The translations under genes were made by a program, and so were the position numbers. A DNA stretch of 64,000 nucleotides from CAYNHZ01 sp964397445 (lineage in GTDB: Bacteria > Bacteroidota > Bacteroidia > Bacteroidales > UBA932), in assembly GCA_964397445.1 (NCBI GenBank), contig CAYNHZ010000001.1, positions 186,001 to 250,000 on the forward strand, read 5' to 3'. Below, in pieces: positions 17,843 through 26,129 of the stretch; positions within the stretch are counted from its first letter, which is position 1; each line of letters opens with the position of its first letter. The notes under the pieces were generated by a model. It was not told where the DNA came from and searched no databases. It saw nothing but the letters and a program-made list of their open reading frames with translations.

Positions 17843-18535
17843 CTAAGATTTGGCACTTCTTGCGGCAAGAGAGAGAATTACGCCAAGGACAACACCTAAC
17901 AATGCTGCAAACAACACTTGGTATTGAGAGGGAAGGAGAAATGTAATAGTGTGCGCAGGGTACCAAAACAGAGGAATAGTCCTTTTAAAAACAAAATTCC
18001 ACTGCACTTTCCAATCCATCTGAGCTAAAATTTTCCCAAAATGGATAGGGGTTATTAGTGCCCTTGCAGAACCTCTATAGGCGATAATATGGGTATCTGT
18101 AATTTTGTGAATTGTCATCATCACAGGGGCAAATATTGTATTCATTGATACACTTATCATCACCGCTCCAAAAAATTTCAACCAAGTAAGTTCACCCCCC
18201 ATTGCTTGAGCAACTCCGTCTATCCCAAACCCTTTTAAGGCAAAAGGAACTCCTACGGAAAATATTTTCATAGCATAAGCAATCAAAATCCCGAGGAGAC
18301 CCCAAATAACCATTCTCGGAAAAACACCAAACCCTTTTTTGAAGTAGCAGCCTGTTTTTATTCTAAGACCTATTATTTCTCCGGCAGTCGATAAAATCGA
18401 AAATTTGATAAAAGCCATAATGTAAGGATGCGAAGTATTGATCTCATTATAAAGACTATACACCGTATCACTTATAAAAAACGGGAGCAGTATGACGATA
18501 AACAACCCCCAAAAATATATACCATCTCTTTTCAT
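17843..18535 (-). CDS. Integral membrane protein resembling Mpv17/PMP22
   Basis: The 230-residue protein is hydrophobic with about four to five membrane segments: 'GIYFWGLFIVILLPFFI', 'MVIWGLLGILIAYAMKIF', 'FFGAVMISVSMNTIFAPVMM' and 'LFAALLGVVLGVILSLA'. The C-terminal block with Trp-Asn-Phe, 'RTIPLFWYPAHTITFLLP' and 'QYQVLFAALLGVVLGVILS' resembles the Mpv17/PMP22 signature (W-P-x-x-x-x-N/T-F-x-x-x-P ... YRV ... S). The match was made by eye and other small membrane families are possible. No transport function is established for bacterial members. It is monocistronic, about 85 bases downstream of the divergently unrelated tetR region on the same strand. Confidence 0.5.
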   Translation of the reverse strand: MKRDGIYFWGLFIVILLPFFISDTVYSLYNEINTSHPYIMAFIKFSILSTAGEIIGLRIKTGCYFKKGFGVFPRMVIWGLLGILIAYAMKIFSVGVPFALKGFGIDGVAQAMGGELTWLKFFGAVMISVSMNTIFAPVMMTIHKITDTHIIAYRGSARALITPIHFGKILAQMDWKVQWNFVFKRTIPLFWYPAHTITFLLPSQYQVLFAALLGVVLGVILSLAARSAKS

Positions 18536-18654
18536 CGGGTGACAAAGTTAGCGGTTTTTATTGATAATTTGAATTTAGTTGATGCACTGAAACATCTAAT
18601 AGTTGGTTTTGAAAAACTAAAAATGAAACAATAAGGGCAATTATTTGAATTTTT

Positions 18655-21648
18655 CTATAATAATTTTAGAGAGAACATCCATTCTCCACGATGCATCCCT
18701 CCGGGGGCAAAAATATGAGCATACCCAACCGACCAAGTTGTCTTTAGGTAACTAAATAAAACAATTTCAATATTTAATTGTCCCCCCACATTTACATAAT
18801 TTTGGAACTTTCCTGCACCCCAAGGATTTGCAAGAAGATCTGATGAAAAGAGGGTAAATAGGGCGTGAGTTGGGTAAAAACCAGGAAATCCGAAATTTTT
18901 AAATCTTATAGGGGTAAAAGCTATCTCGCCTGTAAATTTGGCAAAGCTGTGAGCTTGGATTTGATCTATTTTAGAGCCAGGCATCGCATTGACTTCCCGA
19001 TATCTAAGAACCTCCCCATTATCGACATAATTATTTCTGAATCCACCAAAATAATCGTTTCCAAAAGGTGAATTTTCATCACCGAAAGATTGCCCAACAG
19101 CAGATCTGATCCAGAAAGAGTTATTTCTCCCTACAGGAAGCAGAAATCCCTTATCACCTCTGAATAATAGAGATGGGAATGCTTTATAGGAGCCATCCGC
19201 CATAGCAAAATACGAGTAGGCAGAAAGGTTTAATTCGTATCCCGCTTCAGGTATAACCCCACCTAAAGAGGTACGAGTTTTTGATAGTCCAATCTCAGCT
19301 GAAGCGGTCTGCATCTCGGTCACAGGGCTTTTGATCTCTTGAAATAGCGGCAACGCATCCATCATCCCGTAGGTATTGACAGATGCCCCCCAATGCCACT
19401 TAAAAGGGGGAGACAATGTGTATTGTTTTTGGTAAGAGACCCCAACATTGTATCCTGCTCTACTCCTTCTCAATGGACCAAAAAGATCATAAAAGCTATT
19501 ATGGTTATATGAGGCATTAAGTTTCCAATTCCACAAAGACCAATTAAAATCGATATGAAATCTCTCTTCCCACGGATTATTACTCCAAGGGGAGATCCCT
19601 ACGCTGAATTTTATTGAATTTATCCCCAAGGGATCTTGAAACATAAAACGATAAGCCAAAACAGGGGTCACTTTATTAAAAGCTTCTATGTCTCTATATC
19701 CGCTTATATCGGGGAAAGCACCTGTAAATGACAACTCTTTAAACGAATTATATCTGTTTATATCCGAATAAACATCCTCAAATTCAACTTTAGGCTCCTG
19801 TTTCAGGAGGTGAATGTTTTCCAAAGAGGGGTTCCTTTCAAATACCTTTTGCCCCAATAATTTGATAGAATTGGCATCATTGATCCTCTCGATTTTCAAC
19901 TTCACAGGGATCATCCCACCCTTTTCATAATACAAAGCAACCAAAGTGTCCTCAGAGATCTGTTTTGGTGCAAAAATGCCTGTTTTAACATTTGATAACA
20001 AGCTCATCTCCCCTGTATTACGCTCTATTACCCAAATATTCTGAACACCCGTATAATTAGATGTGCCGATCAATAAAGAGTCATCCATTGAGTAGGAGAA
20101 TTGGAGCATATTTACATTCTCTATCTCTTTTATTGATTTGAAATCAAATTTCAACTCCTCTAAATCACTGATTTTTATCGATATAAGCTCTTGATTGCCA
20201 TTTGGTTTATTAAGCACTACCATAAGTTCTTCTCCATCATTTGAGATGGCAAGATCTGACAAACTTTGGCCAAACTTAAACGAGTACAATATCTCCATTT
20301 TGCTCAAATCCTCATTGTAACGAACTATTCTGTTGACCCCTGCACTACTCATTATACCATAAAGAGAGTTGTAAACATTGTCATAAACAAGCTCAGATAT
20401 TCTCTGAAATTTTATTTTCTTCAGCTTTTTACCAGAATCTGCATCAATTATCTGAATACCCCTGAATTGAGAATTGTAGATGGTGTAAAACAAACGGTTA
20501 TTATTTTTATCTAATGCGATATAAGATGTTTGATATAGCATCGGAGCATCTATTTTCGAAAGTATTTTCTCTTTATTTGTTTTCAGGTCTATATATGAGA
20601 TATGGGCAAATTTTCCGTGATAGTTGGCTGCAAGATATAGTCTCTCTTTATCCTTGTCGTAAAGCATTCCGGAAGCAGAACCCATTGGTTTATTTACCAA
20701 TGTGGTCAACTCAGTCAGGGGGTATTGGGAAATAGAAGATAAATTTTCCTTCTGGTGATGCTCCTCAAAAGCCATCCACTCTCTCCACACTTTCTTAACA
20801 CTCTTTCCATAGATTTTTTTAAATTGAGAAGAGAAAAACATTTTACTGCCGGGAGTCCGATCGTAGTATTTAAACAATGAGTCAACTCCGTATCTAAATG
20901 ATAAATAGTTGGTAAATCTGGTTCCGTACAAATAAGATGTTGCCCCAAGCTGAAAATCGGCAGATGTCCCCTCTGTTTCCAAGCCGACTGCTGAATATAG
21001 CCCCTCTCCACTATCAATCATTGTTCTAAAATACATCTCATCGTATGTTCCCAAACTTCTACCTACACCACCATCAAACCAAGTCTCCATAAAACAGGCT
21101 ATCCCTTCGTGAAACCATCGGGGAGCATACCACCGAGGTGTCGAGAGATAGCTCCAAAGAGCGGTTATTGGATATTGGGAGGTAGTTGGTATTTTTGCCC
21201 CGAAAAAATTTCTCCAACCACGGTCCATTTTTGTGTATTTATCGGTCATAACAATATGGGTGTATTCGTGATTGAAAAGGTGTCTGTACCTCTCCACAGA
21301 GGAGCTAACATCGAAAGACCTGTTAAGGGGAGCCATCCCAACCATAATCAGATTAATAGGGATAACATTAACCCCTGCATTACCATCATCATTCCAGTCT
21401 GTGAGAAACATATAGGTCTTTTTTGGTCTATACAAACCGACAGAATCAAATGGAGGCATATTCCATAATTGATCGTGACGCCCCTTTCCAAATGTATATT
21501 CCTTGATTATATGGGGTACATATTGTGAGATATTTTTGTCGAAAAAAATCAATTTTACATCTTTGTTATCGTATTGATATATTTCCTGACTTTTAACGGA
21601 ATAGGACAATAACAACAACAAAATGATATAAAATATTTTTAATTTCAT
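18655..21648 (-). CDS. Large exported protein: gluzincin-like metallopeptidase + beta-propeller + outer-membrane barrel
   Basis: The 997-residue protein has a signal peptide (residues 1-20). Residues 30-300 look like a gluzincin zincin: HEYTH at 127-131 supplies two zinc histidines and the general base, and 'APRWFHEGIACFMETW' supplies the third ligand (Glu181). Residues about 310-620 contain repeats of a TolB/WD-like propeller, for example 'ASGMLYDKDKERLYLAAN', 'LAISNDGEELMVVLNKPNGN', 'MLQFSYSMDDSLLIGTSNYTG'. Residues about 640-997 are alternating strands ending 'HRGEWMFSLKLL', consistent with an outer-membrane barrel. The whole resembles large 'TolB-like' surface proteins of Bacteroidota. 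Substrate is unknown. The barrel call is inference from strand pattern. Confidence 0.72.
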   Translation of the reverse strand: MKLKIFYIILLLLLSYSVKSQEIYQYDNKDVKLIFFDKNISQYVPHIIKEYTFGKGRHDQLWNMPPFDSVGLYRPKKTYMFLTDWNDDGNAGVNVIPINLIMVGMAPLNRSFDVSSSVERYRHLFNHEYTHIVMTDKYTKMDRGWRNFFGAKIPTTSQYPITALWSYLSTPRWYAPRWFHEGIACFMETWFDGGVGRSLGTYDEMYFRTMIDSGEGLYSAVGLETEGTSADFQLGATSYLYGTRFTNYLSFRYGVDSLFKYYDRTPGSKMFFSSQFKKIYGKSVKKVWREWMAFEEHHQKENLSSISQYPLTELTTLVNKPMGSASGMLYDKDKERLYLAANYHGKFAHISYIDLKTNKEKILSKIDAPMLYQTSYIALDKNNNRLFYTIYNSQFRGIQIIDADSGKKLKKIKFQRISELVYDNVYNSLYGIMSSAGVNRIVRYNEDLSKMEILYSFKFGQSLSDLAISNDGEELMVVLNKPNGNQELISIKISDLEELKFDFKSIKEIENVNMLQFSYSMDDSLLIGTSNYTGVQNIWVIERNTGEMSLLSNVKTGIFAPKQISEDTLVALYYEKGGMIPVKLKIERINDANSIKLLGQKVFERNPSLENIHLLKQEPKVEFEDVYSDINRYNSFKELSFTGAFPDISGYRDIEAFNKVTPVLAYRFMFQDPLGINSIKFSVGISPWSNNPWEERFHIDFNWSLWNWKLNASYNHNSFYDLFGPLRRSRAGYNVGVSYQKQYTLSPPFKWHWGASVNTYGMMDALPLFQEIKSPVTEMQTASAEIGLSKTRTSLGGVIPEAGYELNLSAYSYFAMADGSYKAFPSLLFRGDKGFLLPVGRNNSFWIRSAVGQSFGDENSPFGNDYFGGFRNNYVDNGEVLRYREVNAMPGSKIDQIQAHSFAKFTGEIAFTPIRFKNFGFPGFYPTHALFTLFSSDLLANPWGAGKFQNYVNVGGQLNIEIVLFSYLKTTWSVGYAHIFAPGGMHRGEWMFSLKLL

Positions 21649-21669
21649 ATATTAAATTTTTTGGATAAT

Positions 21670-22437
21670 CTACACTTCCGGGTGGTGATACCTCCCCTTC
21701 TTTTGAGTTATCCTACCATACTCAATTGCCCTTTCAGGACATCTATTGATACACGCCGTACACTCCACGCATCTGTTTGACCAAGTCGGAAGCCCATTCA
21801 CCATTTTAATATTGAGGGTGGGGCATATTTTTTCACATAAAGCACAAGAGATACAGTTGTTATTTGTGTGAAAAGGAGGGGTTTGTTTCACTTTCTGAAT
21901 AAAAGCAGGGTATATTATATTGCTTTTGATGGCAGGGATTGTAGAAATATTATATAAATCCTTAGGGGTCTTATCACTGTTTATTGCCGCCACTATCCTA
22001 TCCATTGTCGCCGGAGCATTATCTAATTTACTCTGTGCCAACTCCTTAGGATCAGTGCCAAATCCAGGCATAAGAACATAGGTGTTAGGCATTATTAAAG
22101 AGAAGTAAGCTGTAAGGGATAATCCTTTGGCAGACAACCATTTCCTAATAATCTTGTATGTGTAACCGCAATCATTTCCGCAGGTCGAGATCGAATAAAT
22201 CTTTTGGTCTGTATAGTTTTTAAGATTCATTGTAGAAATAAATCTCCCAACCAAAATAGCAGGTCCCCAAGAATGGACAGGATATACAAAAAATATCCTT
22301 TCATTTTGTTTTAGAATAAATTCTGTTTTTCCACAATTAATACTATCTGAGATGGAGACAAGGGGCTCATTGAACACCTTAGAAAGCCTCCTTGCTACCC
22401 AAAGAGAATTTCCTGTTCCTGAAAAATAAAAAATCAT
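21670..22437 (-). CDS. EFR1-type flavodoxin-ferredoxin protein
   Basis: The 255-residue protein joins an N-terminal flavodoxin-like domain ('MIFYFSGTGNSLWVARRLSKVF', the FMN phosphate loop SGTGNS) to a C-terminal pair of 4Fe-4S motifs: 'CISCALCEKICP' and 'CVECTACINRCPERAIEYG'. This is the EFR1 family domain order. It should be a soluble electron carrier moving electrons between flavin and clusters. No oxidoreductase gene is adjacent, so the partner is unknown. The start ATG at 22437 is directly before the flavodoxin strand, as expected. Confidence 0.88.
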   Translation of the reverse strand: MIFYFSGTGNSLWVARRLSKVFNEPLVSISDSINCGKTEFILKQNERIFFVYPVHSWGPAILVGRFISTMNLKNYTDQKIYSISTCGNDCGYTYKIIRKWLSAKGLSLTAYFSLIMPNTYVLMPGFGTDPKELAQSKLDNAPATMDRIVAAINSDKTPKDLYNISTIPAIKSNIIYPAFIQKVKQTPPFHTNNNCISCALCEKICPTLNIKMVNGLPTWSNRCVECTACINRCPERAIEYGRITQKKGRYHHPEV

Positions 22438-22575
22438 ATCAAATCAATATATTTTGATCGCAAATGTCGTATCTTTTTGTTGTTTTATTGCAAATTTTAT
22501 GTATCTATTTGCCTTTTGTTTAACTAAAAATGTGAACTTTGCATCAGTTTATTAATAATTTTTAATATTTAAACA

Positions 22576-23532
22576 ATGAAGAAAATTACCATTATTATCG
22601 TTTCGATAACTTTATTAGTTGTCGGATATTTAGCCGGAAGTTTTATCGGAATGCCGGGAGTTGATAAAGAGAGCACATTAGGCGATATAGGAAAAATGAA
22701 TAGACACAAACAACAAGTGGTTAGTCAAGAGATGGAGTTGCTCGCAAACAAACTCTCCTCTGATAAGGAATTTTGCAATAGCACCATCACCTCATTATCA
22801 ATGATAAGTTCCAGAATAACCGAATTTAAGACCTATTCAGATATGTCGGTTGAAGCTTGCGGAGATAATCCTGCTTTGCAAGAGATTAAATCCAAAATGG
22901 AGAGCCTATCAAAATTCTCAACTAATGCTGCTACCCGCTCTAACGATGCACTTCAAGCAATTTTAAGAATACTTGATGGAGATAAATCCGCAAATATTGA
23001 AGAGCTCACAAACAATGCCCTACTCTCATATATGTTAATGGAAAAAGGGATAGAAGTAGCTAAAACCTATGTTGAGACGATTGACAACTACTTAGAAAAC
23101 AATAAAGTAGAAGACAATAAATACTTGGCTTATACAAGAGATCAGTGGGCAATCTTTAGCACTATAGATGCAGCAATCAATGGAAACAAGGACCTTATGA
23201 GCTATTGGAATAATAAAAATTATCAACTTTCCGAAAAAGAGAATAGTGAGATATTTGCTGGCCTTAATTCATCTATCAAAGACAATTTAAAGTTAGCTTC
23301 GAATGTAAATAGCTTATGTCTAAATTCAATAAACGATAATAGTACTCTCAATTTGGGAGCATCTCCAATACTCAATAATACTGAGTCTCTATTATTAGTT
23401 AACAATAGAGAATTGTTGGGACAAATAAGTGGATTGAAAAATATCTCAAATAGTCTGAATAATCAGATAAACAATAGTATTCTAAACTTGGTATCGAATA
23501 GCACATCAGCTAATATTCTTGGTTTTATTTAA
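22576..23532 (+). CDS. Unrecognised exported or membrane-anchored helical protein
   Basis: The 318-residue protein has an N-terminal hydrophobic segment (KKITIIIVSITLLVVGYLAGSFIG) that could be an uncleaved anchor. The rest is mostly helical and polar: 'QQVVSQEMELLANKLSSD', 'IKSKMESLSKFSTNAATRSNDALQAILRIL', and a C-terminus rich in Asn and Ser ('NNTESLLLVNNRELLGQISGLKNISNSLNNQINNS'). Two cysteines (around residues 64 and 95) could pair. No catalytic motif or family was recognised. It stands alone and borders the decayed prophage-like island, so it may be either the last chromosomal gene or a first island gene; base composition looks like the chromosome. Confidence 0.7.
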   Translation: MKKITIIIVSITLLVVGYLAGSFIGMPGVDKESTLGDIGKMNRHKQQVVSQEMELLANKLSSDKEFCNSTITSLSMISSRITEFKTYSDMSVEACGDNPALQEIKSKMESLSKFSTNAATRSNDALQAILRILDGDKSANIEELTNNALLSYMLMEKGIEVAKTYVETIDNYLENNKVEDNKYLAYTRDQWAIFSTIDAAINGNKDLMSYWNNKNYQLSEKENSEIFAGLNSSIKDNLKLASNVNSLCLNSINDNSTLNLGASPILNNTESLLLVNNRELLGQISGLKNISNSLNNQINNSILNLVSNSTSANILGFI

Positions 23533-23590
23533 CAAAACACCATCAAACGTTTTTTTAAAGCAGCAGGGCTGAAACGAATGGTAATGGTTA

Positions 23591-23725
23591 TCAAGCCCAC
23601 CATAAAGCAGCGATACTTCCGGTTATTGCTGCTATCGTGTCGCTATCACCGCCTATTGAAACCGCCACAACCTTATAGCCTCTTCAAAACTTTCGTAAAC
23701 TGTATATGCAGTCAGCAACGGTGCA
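23591..23725 (-). pseudogene. ADP-ribosylglycohydrolase (DraG-like) remnant
   Basis: On the minus strand two frames together encode the C-terminal signature of the ADP-ribosylglycohydrolase family: 'PLLTAYTVYESFEEAIR' in one frame and, one base shifted at about 23670, 'AVSIGGDSDTIAAITGSIA' in another, ending at a stop at 23591. GGDSDT is the metal-binding motif of the family. Only about 45 codons remain and the upstream three quarters of the enzyme are absent, so this is a dead fragment. An 11-base inverted repeat (TGAAACGAATG at 23570-23580 and its complement at 23740-23750) brackets it. Confidence 0.6.
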
Positions 23726-23730
23726 TATTT

Positions 23731-23874
23731 TCAGTAGTACATTCGTTTCATACCAGAGATATATAAACCACCCCACCCTGTAAAGTCTGAAAGTGCGATT
23801 AAATCACCTTGAATAACAGGCAGTCCGTCTATTATATGATTCTTCAAAAACTTCAGGATAGATGAAATTATCAT
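23731..23874 (-). CDS. Small open frame, 47 residues, possibly a gene fragment
   Basis: An ATG frame on the minus strand encodes MIISSILKFLKNHIIDGL... with 'LIALSDFTGWGGLYISG' near the end. The FTGWGGL stretch recalls the opening of some plasmid/phage methylase-helicase proteins, but similarity over so few residues is weak. It follows the acidic mini-gene at 23881-24033 by 6 bases on the same strand, like neighbouring phage genes. It could equally be a broken fragment. Confidence 0.3.
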   Translation of the reverse strand: MIISSILKFLKNHIIDGLPVIQGDLIALSDFTGWGGLYISGMKRMYY

Positions 23875-23880
23875 CCTGTG

Positions 23881-24033
23881 TTATTCCTCTTCTTCCTCTT
23901 TTTCTTCCGCCTGCTCCGCTTCCGCCTGCTCCGCTTCCGCCATCTGATACATTACTATCTCCATTGCGTCTAATGGTTGATATCCCTGAAGAATTAGATC
24001 GTGTTCTAATTTTTTCCAGTATTCCTGTTTCAT
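23881..24033 (-). CDS. Small acidic protein, 50 residues, phage-type
   Basis: An ATG frame begins MKQEYWKKLEHDLILQGYQPLDAMEIV and ends with a Glu-rich tail (AEAEQAEAEQAEEKEEEEE in two tandem copies of a 5-codon unit). The repeated unit gives a 15-base tandem duplication in the DNA (about 23908-23942). The composition and size resemble small structural or accessory genes of temperate phages. An overlapping longer frame on the same strand has no ATG start and a Gly/Arg-rich sequence and is judged less likely. Function unknown. Confidence 0.4.
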   Translation of the reverse strand: MKQEYWKKLEHDLILQGYQPLDAMEIVMYQMAEAEQAEAEQAEEKEEEEE

Positions 24034-24133
24034 CGTTATCTGTTTTTAATTGGTTATCCAAAGATACATTTTTTATATCAATTATCAATGATTTATCTAT
24101 ATTAGATGATGACTCCTATTCGCTATTGTTTAA

Positions 24134-24183
24134 GTTGTAAGTTCCTTTCAAATTTTGTATTTTTGTCCATCGTTAACAACTGA
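24134..24183. repeat. 50-base direct repeat, copy 1, containing a promoter
   Basis: These 50 bases are identical to 26707-26756. Each copy contains TTG (24135-24137), a 20-base spacer and TATTTTTG (24158-24165), a full Bacteroidota-type promoter pointing rightwards. In this copy the repeat runs straight into the interior of a truncated gene; in the other it precedes an intact small gene by one base. Confidence 0.9.
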
Positions 24184-24251
24184 ATAGGGTCGATGATGTT
24201 CCGCTATCGTTCAAGCAGTGGACTACCGATAACGAGAAGTACTTCCCCGAG

Positions 24252-25220
24252 ATGCGCATAACCAATGCTGCTGCCAAAGGGTTTAAGGAGACGCAGGTGT
24301 TCAATGAAAAGTTGGCTGCCTTATCTACTCCGCAACCACTCACAATCGACGAACGAGCAGCTATCCGTCACACCGCACGCACACCCGAGCAGGCGGAAAC
24401 AATACAGAAAGCGTGGGATAAAAGCCGTAAAGAAGCGCACAGACAAGCGATACTTGATGCTGCAAAGGTAAGACAGGCTGCGCGAACTCCGGAACAGATA
24501 AAGGCAATAGTCTTAACGTGGAATACTAACCGCTTGCGCCAAACGGTAAATGATAAGTTTTCAGATTTGTTTGAAAATATACCTCCTAATAGTAAGATAA
24601 AAATACTTCCCACAAATAGAAAGGGTATCAATGGTTCTACGGACAAGCGAGGTAATATATACCTTACGCAAGAGAGACTTGATGAATGTTCATCTGCTGT
24701 CGGCAAGATAAGAACGAATAAGCTATCAGAACTTACAGATAGCGAAGGGGATGCGTTGAGTACGTTATGGCACGAAATAACCCATAATAGGCATATAGGT
24801 CTTGACTATGCTGGTTCGTTAGAAAGTAAATCACGAGCTTATATGGAATTGGCTAATGAATTCACGGCTCGTAAAACGTTGACGGAATTTTACGGCCGAT
24901 TAGGTGTAAGGCTCGACGAACTACCTGATTATATAAGAAAGTTTGTTGATTTCAGGGATAGTACAAGTTATAATCGAATGGTAACTAATTACGATTATGT
25001 CATCAAACGAATGAATCTTAATTCCAGCAAAGTCCTATCTGATGTTCGTAATCACTTATTTAACGCAGAGTACAACAATCAAATGACTGGCTTGAAAAAT
25101 GCGTTGATAAATGGCGGTTTGAGAGACGTGAATGGCAGTACCATTAAGGCATCCGTTCTAAATGATTTGATGCGAGTTATATCAGAGGCATTTGATATGG
25201 AAATATCAGGTTGTACATAG
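24252..25220 (+). CDS. Truncated phage-type protein with HExxH metallopeptidase-like domain
   Basis: The 322-residue frame reads open upstream to the 50-base repeat ('RVDDVPLSFKQWTTDNEKYF' precedes the first ATG), so the true N-terminus was removed at the repeat boundary. Residues 30-90 are helical with two 'ARTPEQ' repeats. Residues about 110-230 hold 'NIYLTQERLDECSS' and 'LSTLWHEITHNRHIG', a zinc HExxH helix, with 'ELANEFTARKTLTEFYGRLG' offering the third ligand. This resembles C-terminal domains of head-morphogenesis-like proteins of Bacteroidota prophages. Near 25190 another frame continues with 'KYQVVHRTKEEIIEMWLKIK' to a stop at 25278, indicating a second lesion. It is probably a non-functional remnant; an expressed fragment is possible because of the promoter in the repeat. 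Confidence 0.6.
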   Translation: MRITNAAAKGFKETQVFNEKLAALSTPQPLTIDERAAIRHTARTPEQAETIQKAWDKSRKEAHRQAILDAAKVRQAARTPEQIKAIVLTWNTNRLRQTVNDKFSDLFENIPPNSKIKILPTNRKGINGSTDKRGNIYLTQERLDECSSAVGKIRTNKLSELTDSEGDALSTLWHEITHNRHIGLDYAGSLESKSRAYMELANEFTARKTLTEFYGRLGVRLDELPDYIRKFVDFRDSTSYNRMVTNYDYVIKRMNLNSSKVLSDVRNHLFNAEYNNQMTGLKNALINGGLRDVNGSTIKASVLNDLMRVISEAFDMEISGCT

Positions 25221-25285
25221 AACAAAAGAAGAAATAATTGAGATGTGGTTGAAAATAAAAAACATACTACCAATGTAGGACTTAT

Positions 25286-25534
25286 CTATTCGTTGTAGAA
25301 TGAGTTTAGAACATCTTTGAATTGTACACTAACCTCGTGCGCAAGTTCTTTATCGTTATTTTTTTCAGCAAGATTAAGGAATGAAACTGCAAGCGCTTCC
25401 TTGTTAGTAGCCCATAAATTTTCACAATCTTTTTGTGTTGCCCCTAAGTCCAATGCAGGCAATATCTTTTTCAATATTGCCATATCGTCGCATAAATCAA
25501 ACACCGTTTTGTTTTGTAAATTAGTGTAATCCAT
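25286..25534 (-). CDS. Small hypothetical protein of the island, 82 residues
   Basis: The protein begins MDYTNLQNKTVFDLCDDMAILKKILPALDLG and is predicted all-helical, ending 'ELAHEVSVQFKDVLNSFYNE'. The ATG at 25534 is preferred over an in-frame start at 25561 because of the A/G-rich ribosome-binding stretch just before it. No family was recognised. It lies downstream of the terminator-bearing small gene at 25605-25928 on the same strand and converges on the truncated phage-type gene. Size and context suggest a phage accessory gene. Confidence 0.5.
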   Translation of the reverse strand: MDYTNLQNKTVFDLCDDMAILKKILPALDLGATQKDCENLWATNKEALAVSFLNLAEKNNDKELAHEVSVQFKDVLNSFYNE

Positions 25535-25576
25535 ATCTTTTTTCTTTATTACGTTTACCAATGTGTTTTTGTTTCA

Positions 25577-25599
25577 AAGGGCGGCGATAAACCGCCCTT
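25577..25599 (-). terminator. Hairpin terminator after the small wHTH-TM gene
   Basis: AAGGGCGG (25577-25584), a 7-base loop and CCGCCCTT (25592-25599) form a perfect 8-bp stem just past the stop of the minus-strand gene at 25605. The following T-run is short, so termination efficiency is uncertain. Confidence 0.6.
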
Positions 25600-25604
25600 G
25601 ATTG

Positions 25605-25928
25605 TTATTTACTGCACGCCACAAACAGCGCAGCTATGGCCGATAAAGCCCCAATCACTGCGATGATAGTGGTAGTCGTCCACCGCCAGTTTATCGGGTT
25701 GGCGAGCTTCGGGTTGGAAGCGAGCAGTAACCTCCCTTCGTCGGTAAGCCGTACTGCTTCCACACCGCCACCCTCGACGTATGCACCTTTGACAAGCCCT
25801 TTGCGCTCCAAGGAACGAACGCAACCGATATATACGCTTTCGGGGCACAACGCAGGCAAATAATCGCCGTCCTGTGCTACCAAGCGCAATACACGCTTCT
25901 CGTCTTTTGTCAAACTTATCCGTTCCAT
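25605..25928 (-). CDS. Small protein with winged-helix-like N-terminus and C-terminal membrane segment
   Basis: The 107-residue protein begins with a compact basic helical domain ('LTKDEKRVLRLVAQDGDYL', 'YIGCVRSLERKGLVKGAYVEGGGVEAVRLTDEGRLLL') whose pattern of helix, short helix and beta wing resembles a winged helix. A single membrane segment follows ('TTTIIAVIGALSAIAALFVACSK'). Similar small proteins are common in Bacteroidota prophages with unknown function. It has its own upstream region (shared with the gene at 26227) and its own terminator, the layout of a self-contained phage cargo gene. The ATG stands 5 bases from a TAAATTTG -7-like element, suggesting a leaderless message. Confidence 0.55.
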   Translation of the reverse strand: MERISLTKDEKRVLRLVAQDGDYLPALCPESVYIGCVRSLERKGLVKGAYVEGGGVEAVRLTDEGRLLLASNPKLANPINWRWTTTTIIAVIGALSAIAALFVACSK

Positions 25929-25932
25929 AATT

Positions 25933-26043
25933 GCAAATTTATTATTTTTTTGCCGTTTGACGCTTTCGGGTGAGTAATTCTTTTGTTATTACACATTTTC
26001 GCCCGGTATAAGGCTTTTCAGGCGTTATTTTTAAGTTCCAAAG
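25933..26043. repeat. Imperfect 110-base upstream repeat, copy 1
   Basis: This block recurs at 26485-26594 in the same orientation, most positions matching by eye and the first 45 bases nearly identical. Each copy sits directly before a minus-strand small gene (25928 and 26478) and carries TAAATTTG (minus strand, 25941-25934) next to the start codon. It is probably a duplicated promoter/operator module. Confidence 0.7.
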
Positions 26044-26129
26044 CCGAGACACCTTAATGTGCGATTAAAAGATAATCCGAATTTTAATTAGGTCGAATTC
26101 GCCATAATTAAAAGATTTCAATTCAATAA

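Noticed and set aside
23908..23942. Possible CRISPR-like or tandem repeat array
   Set aside because: Only two copies of a 15-base coding unit without spacers; no CRISPR array or cas gene occurs anywhere in the window.
23804..24088. Gly/Arg-rich minus-strand frame ('GGSGAGGSGAGGRKRGRR')
   Set aside because: It overlaps the acidic mini-gene in another frame, lacks an ATG start, and its repeats arise from the same 15-base tandem unit read out of frame.
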